Assembly (NCBI RefSeq): GCF_003390935.1
Contig: NZ_QNQZ01000001.1
Span: forward strand, 62,001-126,000
Source of the DNA: Lewinella sp. IMCC34191
GTDB lineage: Bacteria > Bacteroidota > Bacteroidia > Chitinophagales > Saprospiraceae
Reading direction: 5' to 3'
Length of the DNA: 64,000 bases
In this document: positions 9,653-18,475 of the stretch, piece by piece
Position numbering within the stretch: position 1 is the first letter of the stretch
How the letters are laid out: each line of letters begins with the position of its first letter
The notes under the pieces: generated by a model
Database searches by the model: none
What the model saw: the letters and a program-made list of their open reading frames with translations, nothing else
What the model was told of the DNA's origin: nothing
Translations under genes and position numbers: made by a program

Positions 9653-10779
9653 GGAGTGGACGTTGGGCATATTATTTTCTCGGATTCATGCTGGCCGTTG
9701 CGCTGCTGGCTAATGTCCTGGCAAATGACTATCCCCTCGTGTCCGTCTACCCGGAGGGCGTCTATTTCCCCGCCGTATTCAAGTCGGACCGTTTTGCCAC
9801 GCGCACCCTCGGGCCGGCGGAGTGGGTGCTCTTGCCTCCGGTACCCTTTGATGCTTCCACCACCGATTTCGATCAGTCCGTCGTCCCTCCCTTCGAGACC
9901 CCGCCTGCCGGGGCGTCACGCCATTTACTGGGTACGGACAACTTCGGTCGCGATACCCTCGCGGGGCTCATCAACGGTACGAGGGTGGCTGTCTTCGTGG
10001 GCCTGGGAAGCCTGATGATATCCCTCCTGATCGGAATCCCGTTAGGGGCGGTGGCTGGGTTTTTCGGAAACTCGGGCCTCCAGCTTAGCCGGGCAAACCG
10101 CATAGCCATCGGGTTCGGATCGGTGGTGGGGATAAGCTACGCCGTTGCCTGTCTGCTGCCGCTGGTTGGCTTCGGATTCCTGTTTATCCTGATGCTGCTG
10201 CTTACGGTTGCCGTGGCCGTATCGGTCTTGTGGATGGTGTTATGGCCGCTACGTCGGAAGTTCGCCTGGTGGCGACAAGCTGGCGGACTGCCGGTTGACT
10301 GGCTCGTCTTGTTGTTGCTGGAACTGGCCGTCAGTATACCGGGGCTTGTTTTGCTCATTGCTATCCTGTCGTTCTTCGTCCGTCCGCCGCTTTACTTGCT
10401 GGTAGTCATCATCGGATTGCTGGGCTGGACGCCCATCGCGCGATTCCTTCGGGCCGAACTGTTGCGGATACGCGAGTTACCCTACATCGCAGCGGCACGT
10501 ATGGGTGGGGTAGGGGAGTTGCGCCTACTTATCCGGCATGCCCTTCCGAATGCTACCGGTCCGGTAGTGGTCGTTGCCTCCTTCATGGTCGGGACAAGCA
10601 TCCTGGCGGAAGCCATGCTGAGCTTCCTGGGGATCGGCGTTCCTGCTGATCAGGTTACCTGGGGCAGTCTATTACACGATGCCAGGAGCTTACCATTCGC
10701 CTGGTGGCTGGCGGTCTTTCCGGGCCTACTCCTCACGCTTACCGTACTGGCCTGCAATAGTCTGCACCGGTCGGAGTAG
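9649..10779 (+). CDS. ABC transporter permease, DppC/OppC type
   Basis: 376 residues. After the first helix comes a periplasmic segment with the DppC signature HLLGTDNFGRDTLAGLINGTR, then permease helices and the cytoplasmic loop LPYIAAARMGGVGELRLLIRHALPN that contacts the ATPase. A block of about 90 extra residues with additional hydrophobic helices (around 145-215) is inserted in the permease core. It forms a heterodimeric channel partner with the upstream DppB-type protein. The substrate is not evident; peptides or metal chelates are typical for the family. Confidence 0.85.
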   Translation: MRSGRWAYYFLGFMLAVALLANVLANDYPLVSVYPEGVYFPAVFKSDRFATRTLGPAEWVLLPPVPFDASTTDFDQSVVPPFETPPAGASRHLLGTDNFGRDTLAGLINGTRVAVFVGLGSLMISLLIGIPLGAVAGFFGNSGLQLSRANRIAIGFGSVVGISYAVACLLPLVGFGFLFILMLLLTVAVAVSVLWMVLWPLRRKFAWWRQAGGLPVDWLVLLLLELAVSIPGLVLLIAILSFFVRPPLYLLVVIIGLLGWTPIARFLRAELLRIRELPYIAAARMGGVGELRLLIRHALPNATGPVVVVASFMVGTSILAEAMLSFLGIGVPADQVTWGSLLHDARSLPFAWWLAVFPGLLLTLTVLACNSLHRSE

Positions 10780-10793
10780 GACCCCCTCCGCCG

Positions 10794-10801
10794 TATCTTT
10801 G
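10794..10801 (+). promoter_or_regulatory. -7 box TATCTTTG, leaderless promoter of CDF gene
   Basis: Exact TAnnTTTG match ending 4 nt before the ATG at 10806. Transcription would start at or next to the start codon. Confidence 0.6.
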
Positions 10802-10805
10802 ACGA

Positions 10806-11672
10806 ATGGACAACGAGCAATTGGCCATCCGGACCAGCTACTTCAGTATCGTTGGGAATGCCGCCCTGGCGCTCATCAAGGGGGTTGCCGGCTTATTCGG
10901 CAACTCCTACGCGCTGATTGCTGATGCCATCGAGTCGACCACCGATATTTTCAGCTCCTTTATGGTGTTGCTCGGTCTGCGTTACGCCCGCCGACCCGCG
11001 GATGACAACCACCCCTACGGCCACGGGAAAATCGAACCGCTTATCACCTTCATGGTGGTTGCCTTCCTCGTTTTCTCGGCTACCGTGATCGCCTTCGAAA
11101 GCCTCGAGCATATCCAGACACCCCACCAGGTGCCCGAAAGCTGGACACTTATCGTCCTGGGCGTCATTATCCTGTGGAAGGAAATTTCGTACCGCTATGT
11201 ACTCCGACGGGGTATCGAAAGCGGGAGCAGCTCGCTCCAGGCCGATGCGTGGCACCATCGCAGCGATGCCATTACCTCCGTAACCGCCTTCATCGGGATC
11301 ACGATAGCCCTGATCGGCGGACCGGGTTACGAAAGCGCGGACGATTGGGCCGCCCTTTTCGCCTCCGCCTTCATTCTCTACAATGCCTACCTCATATTTC
11401 GCCCCGCCCTGGGCGAGATCATGGACGAGCACCTTCACGACGACCTGATCGAGGAAATCCGGCAAATCGCCCAGCGCGTGGAGGGCATTGAAGACACCGA
11501 GAAGTGCTACGTCCGTAAATCGGGGATGCGCTACCACATTGACCTCCACGCCCACGTGCGCGGCGAACTGACCGTCCGCGAAGGACACGACATCGCCCAC
11601 CGCCTACAGGACGAACTACGCGGCGCCCTTCCCCAGCTCGGGCAGGTACTCATCCACATCGAACCGGCTTAA
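10806..11672 (+). CDS. Cation diffusion facilitator (CDF/FieF-like) transporter
   Basis: 288 residues with six predicted membrane helices and a cytoplasmic C-terminal ferredoxin-like domain (HLHDDLIEEIRQIAQRVEGI onward). Helix II carries Glu43-x3-Asp47 where FieF has Asp-x3-Asp, and helix V carries HHRSDAITS with the His/Asp pair. Both form the metal site of Zn/Fe/Mn exporters driven by proton exchange. The C-terminal part holds His residues (YHIDLHAHVRG and HIEP) likely to bind metal at the dimer interface. The metal is not certain. Confidence 0.93.
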   Translation: MDNEQLAIRTSYFSIVGNAALALIKGVAGLFGNSYALIADAIESTTDIFSSFMVLLGLRYARRPADDNHPYGHGKIEPLITFMVVAFLVFSATVIAFESLEHIQTPHQVPESWTLIVLGVIILWKEISYRYVLRRGIESGSSSLQADAWHHRSDAITSVTAFIGITIALIGGPGYESADDWAALFASAFILYNAYLIFRPALGEIMDEHLHDDLIEEIRQIAQRVEGIEDTEKCYVRKSGMRYHIDLHAHVRGELTVREGHDIAHRLQDELRGALPQLGQVLIHIEPA

Positions 11673-11780
11673 AGCATCCGGACCGCCTACGTCCAATTTT
11701 GCGGCGGAGCGCAGGTAGAAAACATGTTCTTGGCCGGAGGCTTGATGATTACCATCCGGCTTCGGTGGCTTTTTGAAGCC
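11673..11780 (+). other. Spacer between CDF gene and repeat array
   Basis: Contains GCGGCGGAGCGCAGGTA at 11701-11717, whose reverse complement recurs at 18095 and 48485. A weak GC stem followed by five T occurs near 11755-11774 and could end the CDF transcript. No gene is seen. Confidence 0.4.
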
Positions 11781-12732
11781 CTGCGCTGCTACCGGAGGCC
11801 GGACACGCTCCGAGTTCTCGTGCTGCTACCGGAGGCCGGACACTCGCAGGTCGCCTACTTCGTACGGCCACACTCCGAGGTCCTGAGCTGCTTCCCCTTT
11901 CGGGAATAGCACCAGGACCCGCAAGTGTACGTAGGACCTCGTGGTGTCCGGGTCGGACACGCTCCGAGGTCTTGCGCTGCTACCGGAGGTCGGACGCTCG
12001 CAGGCCGCCTACTTCGTACGGCCACACTCCGAGGTCCTGAATTGCTTACCGTTTCGGGAAATAGCATCAGGACCCGCGAGAGTACGTAGGACCTCGTGGT
12101 GTCTGGGTCGGCCACATTCCGAGGTCCTCAGCTGCTACCGGAGGCCGGACACTCGCAGGTCGCCTACTGCGTACGGCCACACTCCGAGGTCCTAAGCTGC
12201 TTCCCCCTTTCGGGAAAATCACCAGGACCCGCGAGTGTAAGTAGGACCTCGTGGTGTCCGGGTCGGGCAAACTCCGAGGTCTTGCGCTGCTACCGGAGGC
12301 CGGACACTCGCAGGTCGCCTACTTCGTACGGCCACACTCCGAGGTCCTGAACTGCTTCCCCTTTCGGGGAATAGCATCAGGACCCGCGAGTGTACGTAGG
12401 ACCTCGTGGTGTCCGGGTGTCCGGGTCGGACACGCTCCGAGTTCTTGCGCTGCTACCGGAGGCCGGACACTCGCAGGTCGCCTACTTCGTACGGCCACGC
12501 TCCGAGGTCCTGAATTGCTTCTCCTTTCGGGAAATAGCATCAGGACCCGCGAGTGTACGTAGGACCTCGTGGTGTCCGGGTCGGCCACGCTCCGAGGTCT
12601 TGCGCTGCTACCGGATGCCGGACACTCGCAGGTCGCCTACTTCGTACGGCCACACTCCGAGGTCCTGAGCTGCTTCCCCGTCCGGAAATAGCACCAAGAC
12701 CCGCGAGAGCTCGCTTGACCTCGTGGTGTCCG
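11781..12732. repeat. Tandem array of about six 155-bp units rich in inverted repeats
   Basis: Units begin with GTAGGACCTCGTGGTGTC at 11931, 12086, 12241, 12396 and 12559, with a degenerate last start at about 12713 and a partial unit before 11931. Spacing is 155, 155, 155, 163 and 154 bp. The 163-bp unit has an extra GTGTCCGG. Copies differ at scattered positions. Each unit contains GTGTCCG-GGT-CGGACAC (perfect in two copies), an arm ACACTCGC matched by GCGAGTGT about 90 bp later, and nested between them GGTCCTGA...TCAGGACC with inner TTCCC...GGGAA. GAGGTCCT and its complement AGGACCTC both occur, allowing alternative pairings. Each unit also has an internal 66-bp-offset half repeat (CTCCGAGGTC-TG-GCTGCT). 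Reading frames through it are only artefacts of the repeat. Function unknown. Confidence 0.9.
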
Positions 12733-12779
12733 GATACAAGAGAAGCAGGCAGAGCGTTCCGAAGCCCGCACCCATTGAC

Positions 12780-12787
12780 TACCTTTG
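12780..12787 (+). promoter_or_regulatory. -7 box TACCTTTG, leaderless promoter of purM
   Basis: Exact TAnnTTTG match with 4 nt to the ATG at 12792. It lies just outside the end of the repeat array, so purM transcription need not include the repeats. Confidence 0.6.
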
Positions 12788-12791
12788 CCCC

Positions 12792-13967
12792 ATGTCCAGT
12801 AAATACGAGCAGCGGGGCGTGAGCGCCACCAAATCCGAAGTGCACCAGGCTATTCAAGGTCTTGATAAGGGACTTTACCCGAAAGCCTTCTGTAAAGTCC
12901 TGCCGGACGTGGTCGGCGGCGACGAGGAGTGGTGCAACGTCATGCACGCCGATACGGCGGGCACCAAGACCAGCCTCGCCTACCTCTACTGGCGGGAAAC
13001 CGGCGACCTGAGTGTGTGGGAAGGCATCGTCCAGGATAGCCTGGTGATGAATCTGGACGATATGGGCTGCATCGGTGCCGTCAACAATATCCTGATTTCT
13101 TCTACGATCGGGCGGAACAAAAACCGTATCCCGGGGGAGGTCCTTAAGACGATCATTCAGGGGGCGGAGAAGTTCAAGGACCGGATGGCCGAGCAGGGAG
13201 TAGGACTGCACCTTACCGGGGGAGAGACGGCCGACGTCGGCGATATCGTCCGAACGATCGACGTGGGCTACACTACCTTCGCCCGGTTACGACGCGATGA
13301 AGTGATCGTAAACTACATCCGCCCCGGCAATGTCATCGTCGGGTTGGCCAGCTACGGGCAGGCGACCTACGAGGATGCTTATAACGGGGGAATGGGCAGC
13401 AACGGCCTGACCAGTGCTCGCCACGATGTTTTTAAAAAGGACTACGCGGAGAAGTATCCCGAAAGCTTCGATCCGGAGGTACCGCGTGAGGTGGTCTACA
13501 CCGGAAGCCGCTCGCTGACCGAAGCCATAACGGTTGACGGACAAAAGACTACGGTAGGGAAGCTCGTGCTTAGCCCTACGCGGACCTATTTGCCGGTTTT
13601 GAAAAGGTTACTGGAGGAAGTCGGGCCCGGCATCAGCGGACTGATCCACTGCACCGGTGGAGCGCAGACCAAGGTCATCAAGTTCATCGACGAGGACGTG
13701 GTGGTCGTAAAGGACAAGCTGTTTCCCGTTCCCCCGCTTTTTGACCTGATCCGCAAGGAGAGCGGCACGGACTGGCGGGAAATGTACCAGGTATTCAACA
13801 TGGGCCACCGGCTGGAGGCTTACGTTGGGGAGCGGGACGCGCAGACGGTAATCAACATCGCCACGGCATTCGGCATCGATGCCCGCGTGATCGGCCACGT
13901 AGAACTGGGCGAAAAAGCGGAAGTGCGCGTTACCACGCCCGAAGGAGTGGAAACATACACCGAATAG
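12792..13967 (+). CDS. purM: Phosphoribosylformylglycinamidine cyclo-ligase (AIR synthase)
   Basis: 391 residues from the ATG at 12792 (MSSKYEQRGVSA); a longer frame from 12723 runs into the repeat array and is rejected because the promoter lies between. PurM makes 5-aminoimidazole ribonucleotide from FGAM with ATP. Seen are YEQRGVSATKSEV at the N-terminus, HADTAGTKTSLAYL and DMGCIGAV (ATP-grasp-like PurM fold), LTGGETADVGD, and HCTGGAQTKVIKF in the C-terminal domain. It is longer than the E. coli enzyme (345), as is usual for the Bacteroidota variant. It stands alone, not in a pur operon. Confidence 0.9.
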   Translation: MSSKYEQRGVSATKSEVHQAIQGLDKGLYPKAFCKVLPDVVGGDEEWCNVMHADTAGTKTSLAYLYWRETGDLSVWEGIVQDSLVMNLDDMGCIGAVNNILISSTIGRNKNRIPGEVLKTIIQGAEKFKDRMAEQGVGLHLTGGETADVGDIVRTIDVGYTTFARLRRDEVIVNYIRPGNVIVGLASYGQATYEDAYNGGMGSNGLTSARHDVFKKDYAEKYPESFDPEVPREVVYTGSRSLTEAITVDGQKTTVGKLVLSPTRTYLPVLKRLLEEVGPGISGLIHCTGGAQTKVIKFIDEDVVVVKDKLFPVPPLFDLIRKESGTDWREMYQVFNMGHRLEAYVGERDAQTVINIATAFGIDARVIGHVELGEKAEVRVTTPEGVETYTE

Positions 13968-13986
13968 TCTCCACGGTAATAGAAAA

Positions 13987-15225
13987 CTACTGCTGGTAAC
14001 GGTTGAAGGGAACTTCGTTGACCCAGTGTAGTCCCCGGTTGATGCCGAACAAACGGACATCTACCGCCTCGGTTTGAATGGATACCGTTTCACTATCGGT
14101 GCGGCCGCTTAGCTCCATGCCGGTATCCGTCAGGTTGTAATGTAGTGCCATGTAAAACTCGCCGGTGCTCATATGTAGCAACTGCAAGTTTTGCTGACTG
14201 GAGTCTATATCACATCTATAGGGGACGATGGTGTCATCGAGTAGGATCACGACGGCGGAATGAGCGCGGTCGAAGATTATGCGCTTCCAATAGCGAGTAT
14301 TGGTGACCAATGGCGCCAGCACCTCCTCATTAATTTGCATTTCGGCCACCTCATAAACCCCGTAAAGGGGTGACTTCTGTCGGAAATCAGCCATCATGGC
14401 CAGACTCGACCGGATCGTGAAAAAACAAAGGGCGGTAATGATAGTATACTTCGCGACGGATAGTATTCGGTCTCCCCGTATAGAAAGCTGTGGGCCGCGG
14501 GCGGGGTGGGGTGCTATCGGTTGATTGGTTATAAAGCCCCATAATCGTGTTCGGTCAGACCATATAATGACGAGCGACAGAAGAATAAGCTGAGCACTGA
14601 AGACCTTCACCGGTACATCGTAGCTCACGTTCAACATGAAGACGTGGCTCATAATACCCAGCGTGAACAGCGCACCGGCGGTGCGGGTCCGCCGGGGTAG
14701 CAGAAGCACACCGGCGATAACTTCCAGCAGACCGGTAAAAATGACATAGGGCCGGGAGTAACCCATGAACGTCCATAGCAGGTGCATGGGGGAGGATCGT
14801 CCGTAGGTTTCGTAGTACGACGTTAGAAAGGGGCGTACGAATTGCATGCGGTACAACTTCGATAAGCCGTAGATTAACATGTAATACGATAGGGAAAAGG
14901 CCACCAGCAGAAGGATCCAGCGGGACCAGACGGACCGCCGCGGCCGGTCTTTCCAGATTAGCGTGATCAGTCCACCCACCACGACAGCTAGCAACAGGAC
15001 GGTAAGGTGGTATACCCAATTGTACAGTCCGTCGCCGCTACCGTTATCCGTGTACCGGATAACGGGCCCGGTACCGAGCAAGTAGCGGCCAACCAGACTA
15101 ACCAGGGGGTCGTAAAGCTGATGGTAGTAGGATCGGACGCCACTAAGCAGGTCGCCTACCACAAACGGAAAGGGTAGGAGGAGAAGCACCAAGAAGGCGT
15201 AAGCGGTGTTACGAAGCCAAGTCAT
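13987..15225 (-). CDS. DoxX-like polytopic membrane protein
   Basis: 412 residues with about seven or eight hydrophobic helices in the first 280 residues (including the DoxX-like YGLSKLYRMQFVRP and VIFTGLLEVIAGVLLLPRR), then a hydrophilic C-terminal domain of about 130 residues that probably faces the periplasm. The RF..P segment followed by a GLLEVIAGVLL helix is typical of DoxX-related quinone/thiosulfate-linked proteins, but the function of these long Bacteroidota members is unknown. It is monocistronic as far as can be seen. Confidence 0.6.
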   Translation of the reverse strand: MTWLRNTAYAFLVLLLLPFPFVVGDLLSGVRSYYHQLYDPLVSLVGRYLLGTGPVIRYTDNGSGDGLYNWVYHLTVLLLAVVVGGLITLIWKDRPRRSVWSRWILLLVAFSLSYYMLIYGLSKLYRMQFVRPFLTSYYETYGRSSPMHLLWTFMGYSRPYVIFTGLLEVIAGVLLLPRRTRTAGALFTLGIMSHVFMLNVSYDVPVKVFSAQLILLSLVIIWSDRTRLWGFITNQPIAPHPARGPQLSIRGDRILSVAKYTIITALCFFTIRSSLAMMADFRQKSPLYGVYEVAEMQINEEVLAPLVTNTRYWKRIIFDRAHSAVVILLDDTIVPYRCDIDSSQQNLQLLHMSTGEFYMALHYNLTDTGMELSGRTDSETVSIQTEAVDVRLFGINRGLHWVNEVPFNRYQQ

Positions 15226-15293
15226 GTCGGAACAGGGTAGTAGGAGTCACTCAAAATAATGCCTGTCGACCGGCTCGCCAATCGCTCTTGACT

Positions 15294-15719
15294 TCAGCCG
15301 TTCAATTGCTTGGCAAACAGCCGCGAGATATCCTTGAAGGCCTTAAATTCCAGGGCGTTGCCCGCCGGGTCATAGAAGAACATGGTGTATTGCTCCCCCG
15401 GTAGCCCTACGAAGCGAACGTAGGGTTCGATCTCGAATTGGACCCCGTGACCGCGCAGCCGTTCGGCAAAGGTTTCGAACTGCTCCCATTCGAGCACTAC
15501 GCCGAAGTGAGGGACCGGCACGTGTTTGCCATCTACCTCATTGCGGTGATCGGGCTGCTCCTTCTTAGGGGCAAGGTGGGCCACGAGTTGGTGACCGAAA
15601 AGGTCGAAGTCGATCCACTCCGTATCGGTACGCCCCTCGGGGCAGCCGAGTACGGTTCCGTAAAAGTGGCGGGCGGCTTCGAGGTCATCGACGGGGGCGG
15701 CTAAATGGAAGGGTTGCAT
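15294..15719 (-). CDS. VOC family (glyoxalase/dioxygenase-fold) protein
   Basis: 141 residues starting at the second ATG ([20 protein letters not shown]), chosen because the motif begins there; the upstream ATG at 15746 adds only nine residues. It has paired beta-alpha-beta-beta-beta modules: [20 protein letters not shown] and [18 protein letters not shown], then [15 protein letters not shown] with the terminal metal-ligand Glu. Metal ligands are probably His4, His71-type and Glu near the C-terminus. The substrate cannot be told from sequence; some relatives are annotated as dioxygenases or glyoxalases. Confidence 0.85.
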   Translation of the reverse strand: MQPFHLAAPVDDLEAARHFYGTVLGCPEGRTDTEWIDFDLFGHQLVAHLAPKKEQPDHRNEVDGKHVPVPHFGVVLEWEQFETFAERLRGHGVQFEIEPYVRFVGLPGEQYTMFFYDPAGNALEFKAFKDISRLFAKQLNG

Positions 15720-15957
15720 AGGAGAACGGCTTTTGAAGGGCGACAAAATCGCCGGAAAGCTACGGTATGACGCGCTAGTATGCGGACACTGCTAAGCCGG
15801 AATGGGTTTGGGGTAACGACCAGAGTCTTCGAAGACATTTGCCGGTGTCGTAGCACTGGTCGGTAGCCGTACCGCTTTGGGAGCAAGGTTAAATATTTAA
15901 TAAGGTCTTGCCCCCCCGTGTTTATAACCCTAACTTATAGAAACCTAAAGCCGACAC

Positions 15958-16701
15958 ATGCATCTCCGACTGTTCCTCATGCTTTTTTTTGCCCTATCAT
16001 TTTCCCTTTACGCTCAGCAAAACCCTTCTTCAGAAATAGAAGATTCGCCGTGGTTATTTCTCGAAGGGCGTGTATCGTGGGTATTCACGAAGATCGTCAC
16101 GGGCAGAGACTACACCACCTCCGAGAATCAAAGCAGCCAGTCCGTACGACTCCTGGCAAGACGAAACCTGGGCCAACACGTAGGTATTGGTGCCGGATTC
16201 GGATTGGGTACCCGTAGTTTTCGCTTGGCGAGCACTTACGACCGCTATGTCCGGCAGAACTTCCCGCCCAACACCCCCGGGGACGAGATCAATTGGTTCA
16301 ATAGACTGGATTATTCCGATATGTACGTCGAGCTACCACTTGAAGTACGCGCAAGCCTCATTCCGATAGGGAAGGGGAGGATATACCTGAAGGGGGGAAC
16401 CACCTGGCTGATTCCCGTTCATACCCGCAACAGCAATTATCGTGTATTGGAGAATCAGCCCGAACCCACCCTGATGCCGGATGCGCGGCTGGAATCTCCG
16501 GTCACTAATTTTCTAAACGCCGGCATCGGTTTCCTGGTGAAGGATGATCCGGCCTACGAGTGGTATCTCGAGTTATGCTACGATTGGGCTGCCGCGAGTA
16601 CCGTGAGACCAGTCGAACCCGATCAGCAAGACCCTCGGAGTCGCCACTTCCCCGAATTACGGGCTCAGCAAGTCGGCATCCTCTTCGGAATCGGGTTCTA
16701 G
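15958..16701 (+). CDS. Outer-membrane beta-barrel protein (PorT/OMP_b-brl-like)
   Basis: 247 residues with a signal peptide (MHLRLFLMLFFALSFSLYAQ). It is followed by amphipathic strands (VGIGAGFGLGTRSFRLAS, YVELPLEVRASLIPIG, RIYLKGGTTWLIPV) and ends in a hydrophobic strand VGILFGIGF typical of small outer-membrane barrels in Bacteroidota. No enzymatic motif is seen. It converges with the next gene on the other strand, 20 bp apart. Confidence 0.7.
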   Translation: MHLRLFLMLFFALSFSLYAQQNPSSEIEDSPWLFLEGRVSWVFTKIVTGRDYTTSENQSSQSVRLLARRNLGQHVGIGAGFGLGTRSFRLASTYDRYVRQNFPPNTPGDEINWFNRLDYSDMYVELPLEVRASLIPIGKGRIYLKGGTTWLIPVHTRNSNYRVLENQPEPTLMPDARLESPVTNFLNAGIGFLVKDDPAYEWYLELCYDWAAASTVRPVEPDQQDPRSRHFPELRAQQVGILFGIGF

Positions 16702-16721
16702 AAAGTCCGGATGAATAAACA

Positions 16722-17759
16722 CTACCGCGTCCCGTTTCGCCGGAAATCGTCCCGGCCGAAACGCCAACCCAGGCCGATAAACCAGTAGCCGCCCGTCCCG
16801 GCTTTGTCGCCGTAGTATCGGTAGCGGAACCCCGTTTCGAGGCCGAAGGCATTGAAGCGGGCCGACGTATAGTCGTTGCTGAACGGAAGGTTTGGTACGT
16901 ACTTACCCAGGCGGAAGGAATAGTGGATGACCACGCCGGTGTGCAGGCCGCGGTACTGCACCCATCCTTCCTCGTCATCCGGGTCGATACGGTTGGCGGC
17001 ATTGAGTAGGCCGTAGGCAACCTCCGGCCGTACGGACAGGTAAGATTTGTCTCGCAAGAGCAGGAGGTAATCGAGCATACCGCCGGCAAATAAGCCCGAA
17101 CTCCACTCGTCGCGTTCCGGGAAGGGGTCGTCCGGAAAGCTGCGGTGACGGTCGTTACCTTCCAGACCCAATATCACGCCCGCGCCTATTCGATCCGACC
17201 ACCGACCGCCGATGGTGACGTCTAGCCCGAAGCCACCGCTGAGGTAGGTGCCCGCATTACCCGTGTAATTGCTGTAATAGATATTCATATCCACGAACAC
17301 CGCGTTCCGGCTACGGTAGAAGCTCTTGCGTAAACTATCCGTATTCATCTTGGCCGGTAGATTACCGTAGATTCTTTCCCACTGAAATTGGCCTTCTCCG
17401 AAACGAGGGAAAGTAATCCAGAACAGATACTCACCGCCTTCCGGGGAGTCTCCTCTTTTAGCCGGCTCGAAGTAGGTCAGCCGCCCCGTCGCCTCCACCA
17501 GCCGATCGAAAATGGCCGGGCTTTCAAAACCCCGGGCGTAATTCAGGTAGGGCTCCCCAATCTCATCAACATAGAAGGCTAGTTCCACCAGGCTTCCCTG
17601 TAAAGAATCCCACTGGGCCGGCGACCAATCGAGGTTGATATAATAGCCGGCCAGGTCGCTCAGCTCCATGCGGGGAATGGGCGGGGAGTAGGTGGTATCA
17701 GCCTGAGCCTGCAATGCTGTCGTACCGATCAGCAGAAAGAGCGACAAGAATACTTTCAT
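16722..17759 (-). CDS. Exported protein with barrel-like C-terminus, function unknown
   Basis: 345 residues from the ATG at 17759, chosen because it opens a clear signal peptide (MKVFLSLFLLIGTTALQAQA); an upstream in-frame ATG at 17894 would bury it. The N-terminal half after the signal is mixed, and the C-terminal half shows amphipathic strands (AGTYLSGGFGLDVTIGGR, HTGVVIHYSFRLGKYV, GGYWFIGLGWRFG), so an outer-membrane location is likely. I do not recognise the family. Confidence 0.6.
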   Translation of the reverse strand: MKVFLSLFLLIGTTALQAQADTTYSPPIPRMELSDLAGYYINLDWSPAQWDSLQGSLVELAFYVDEIGEPYLNYARGFESPAIFDRLVEATGRLTYFEPAKRGDSPEGGEYLFWITFPRFGEGQFQWERIYGNLPAKMNTDSLRKSFYRSRNAVFVDMNIYYSNYTGNAGTYLSGGFGLDVTIGGRWSDRIGAGVILGLEGNDRHRSFPDDPFPERDEWSSGLFAGGMLDYLLLLRDKSYLSVRPEVAYGLLNAANRIDPDDEEGWVQYRGLHTGVVIHYSFRLGKYVPNLPFSNDYTSARFNAFGLETGFRYRYYGDKAGTGGYWFIGLGWRFGRDDFRRNGTR

Positions 17760-17863
17760 GGGGCAATTAATGTATCCGGAAGCGTCTCCGTAAGTGGGGG
17801 GGCGGGGTAGGCTACTTCCCATTAACAGATGGTGGCTCATCGTGAGTTGGCGTGCGAGCGGCG

Positions 17864-18406
17864 CTATTTTCTGGCCTGCCGACTGATCTCCCAAACCGCC
17901 ATGCCCGCGCTGACGGCAACATTCAGGCTGTGCTTGGTACCGAACTGCTGTATTTCGATGGTTCCGCTGGCGGCATCGATAACTTCCTGTCGAACGCCGT
18001 TAACCTCATTTCCGACGACAAGGTATAGCGGTAGCGGATCGGCCAGACGAAAGTCTTGCAATGGCGTACTTCCATGTGTTTGTTCAAGGCATTGTACCTG
18101 CGCTCCGCCGCCCAATAACTCGGTTACCAGATCCACGCAGTCCTCGTGGTAAGACCAGGAGACGGTTGCCGTGGCCCCCAGGGCGGTCTTCAGAATATCG
18201 CGGTGGGGTGGGGTAGCGGTGATGCCGCAGAGGTAGACGTGGCCGAGGGCAAAACCGTCCGCGGTCCGGAAAAGGCTGCCGACGTTGTTGGCCGAGCGAA
18301 TATCATCCAGGATCAAGCCGAACGGTAGCTTATTCGCGGCGGTAAAATCCTGCGGCGACATTCTCTTGAGTTCCGCCATCGTTCGCTTTCTGCGCTGTCC
18401 AGTCAT
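17864..18406 (-). CDS. TrmH/SpoU family RNA 2'-O-methyltransferase
   Basis: 180 residues with the three SPOUT motifs: LILDDIRSANNVGSLFRTAD (motif 1, with the catalytic Arg/Asn), LPLYLVVGNEVNGV (motif 2) and IQQFGTKHSLNVAVSAGMAVWE (motif 3, the SAM-binding knot). It lacks an extra N-terminal RNA-binding domain, so it is a compact member like TrmL or the short Bacteroidota TrmH. It methylates a ribose in tRNA or rRNA; the target is not known. The promoter TACATTTG ends 4 nt before the ATG. Confidence 0.88.
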   Translation of the reverse strand: MTGQRRKRTMAELKRMSPQDFTAANKLPFGLILDDIRSANNVGSLFRTADGFALGHVYLCGITATPPHRDILKTALGATATVSWSYHEDCVDLVTELLGGGAQVQCLEQTHGSTPLQDFRLADPLPLYLVVGNEVNGVRQEVIDAASGTIEIQQFGTKHSLNVAVSAGMAVWEISRQARK

Positions 18407-18410
18407 ACCG

Positions 18411-18418
18411 CAAATGTA
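18411..18418 (-). promoter_or_regulatory. -7 box TACATTTG, leaderless promoter of the SpoU methyltransferase
   Basis: Exact TAnnTTTG on the minus strand with 4 nt to the ATG at 18406. It abuts the rpoD terminator hairpin. Confidence 0.6.
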
Positions 18419-18420
18419 AT

Positions 18421-18450
18421 GGGGCCTCCCCGATTCATCGGAGAGGCCCC
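18421..18450 (-). terminator. Terminator-like hairpin after rpoD
   Basis: GGGGCCTC and GAGGCCCC arms with inner CCGA/TCGG around a TTCA loop form a strong stem 25 bp after the rpoD stop. The U-tract is poor (ATTACATTTG), and the tail doubles as the next promoter. Confidence 0.6.
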
Positions 18451-18475
18451 ACTAAAAGGCTGAAAGACTTACAGA

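Noticed and set aside
11781-12732. CRISPR array
   Set aside because: Units are 155 bp and contiguous, there is no alternation of a constant repeat with unique spacers, and no cas genes are nearby.
12723-12791. Upstream extension of purM into the repeat array
   Set aside because: The conserved N-terminus begins at MSSKYEQRG, and the -7 box lies between.
11724-12822. Several overlapping 60-100-residue ORFs on both strands with repeated peptide themes
   Set aside because: They are translations of the 155-bp tandem repeat; the same DNA is open in several frames, with no start context or codon bias.
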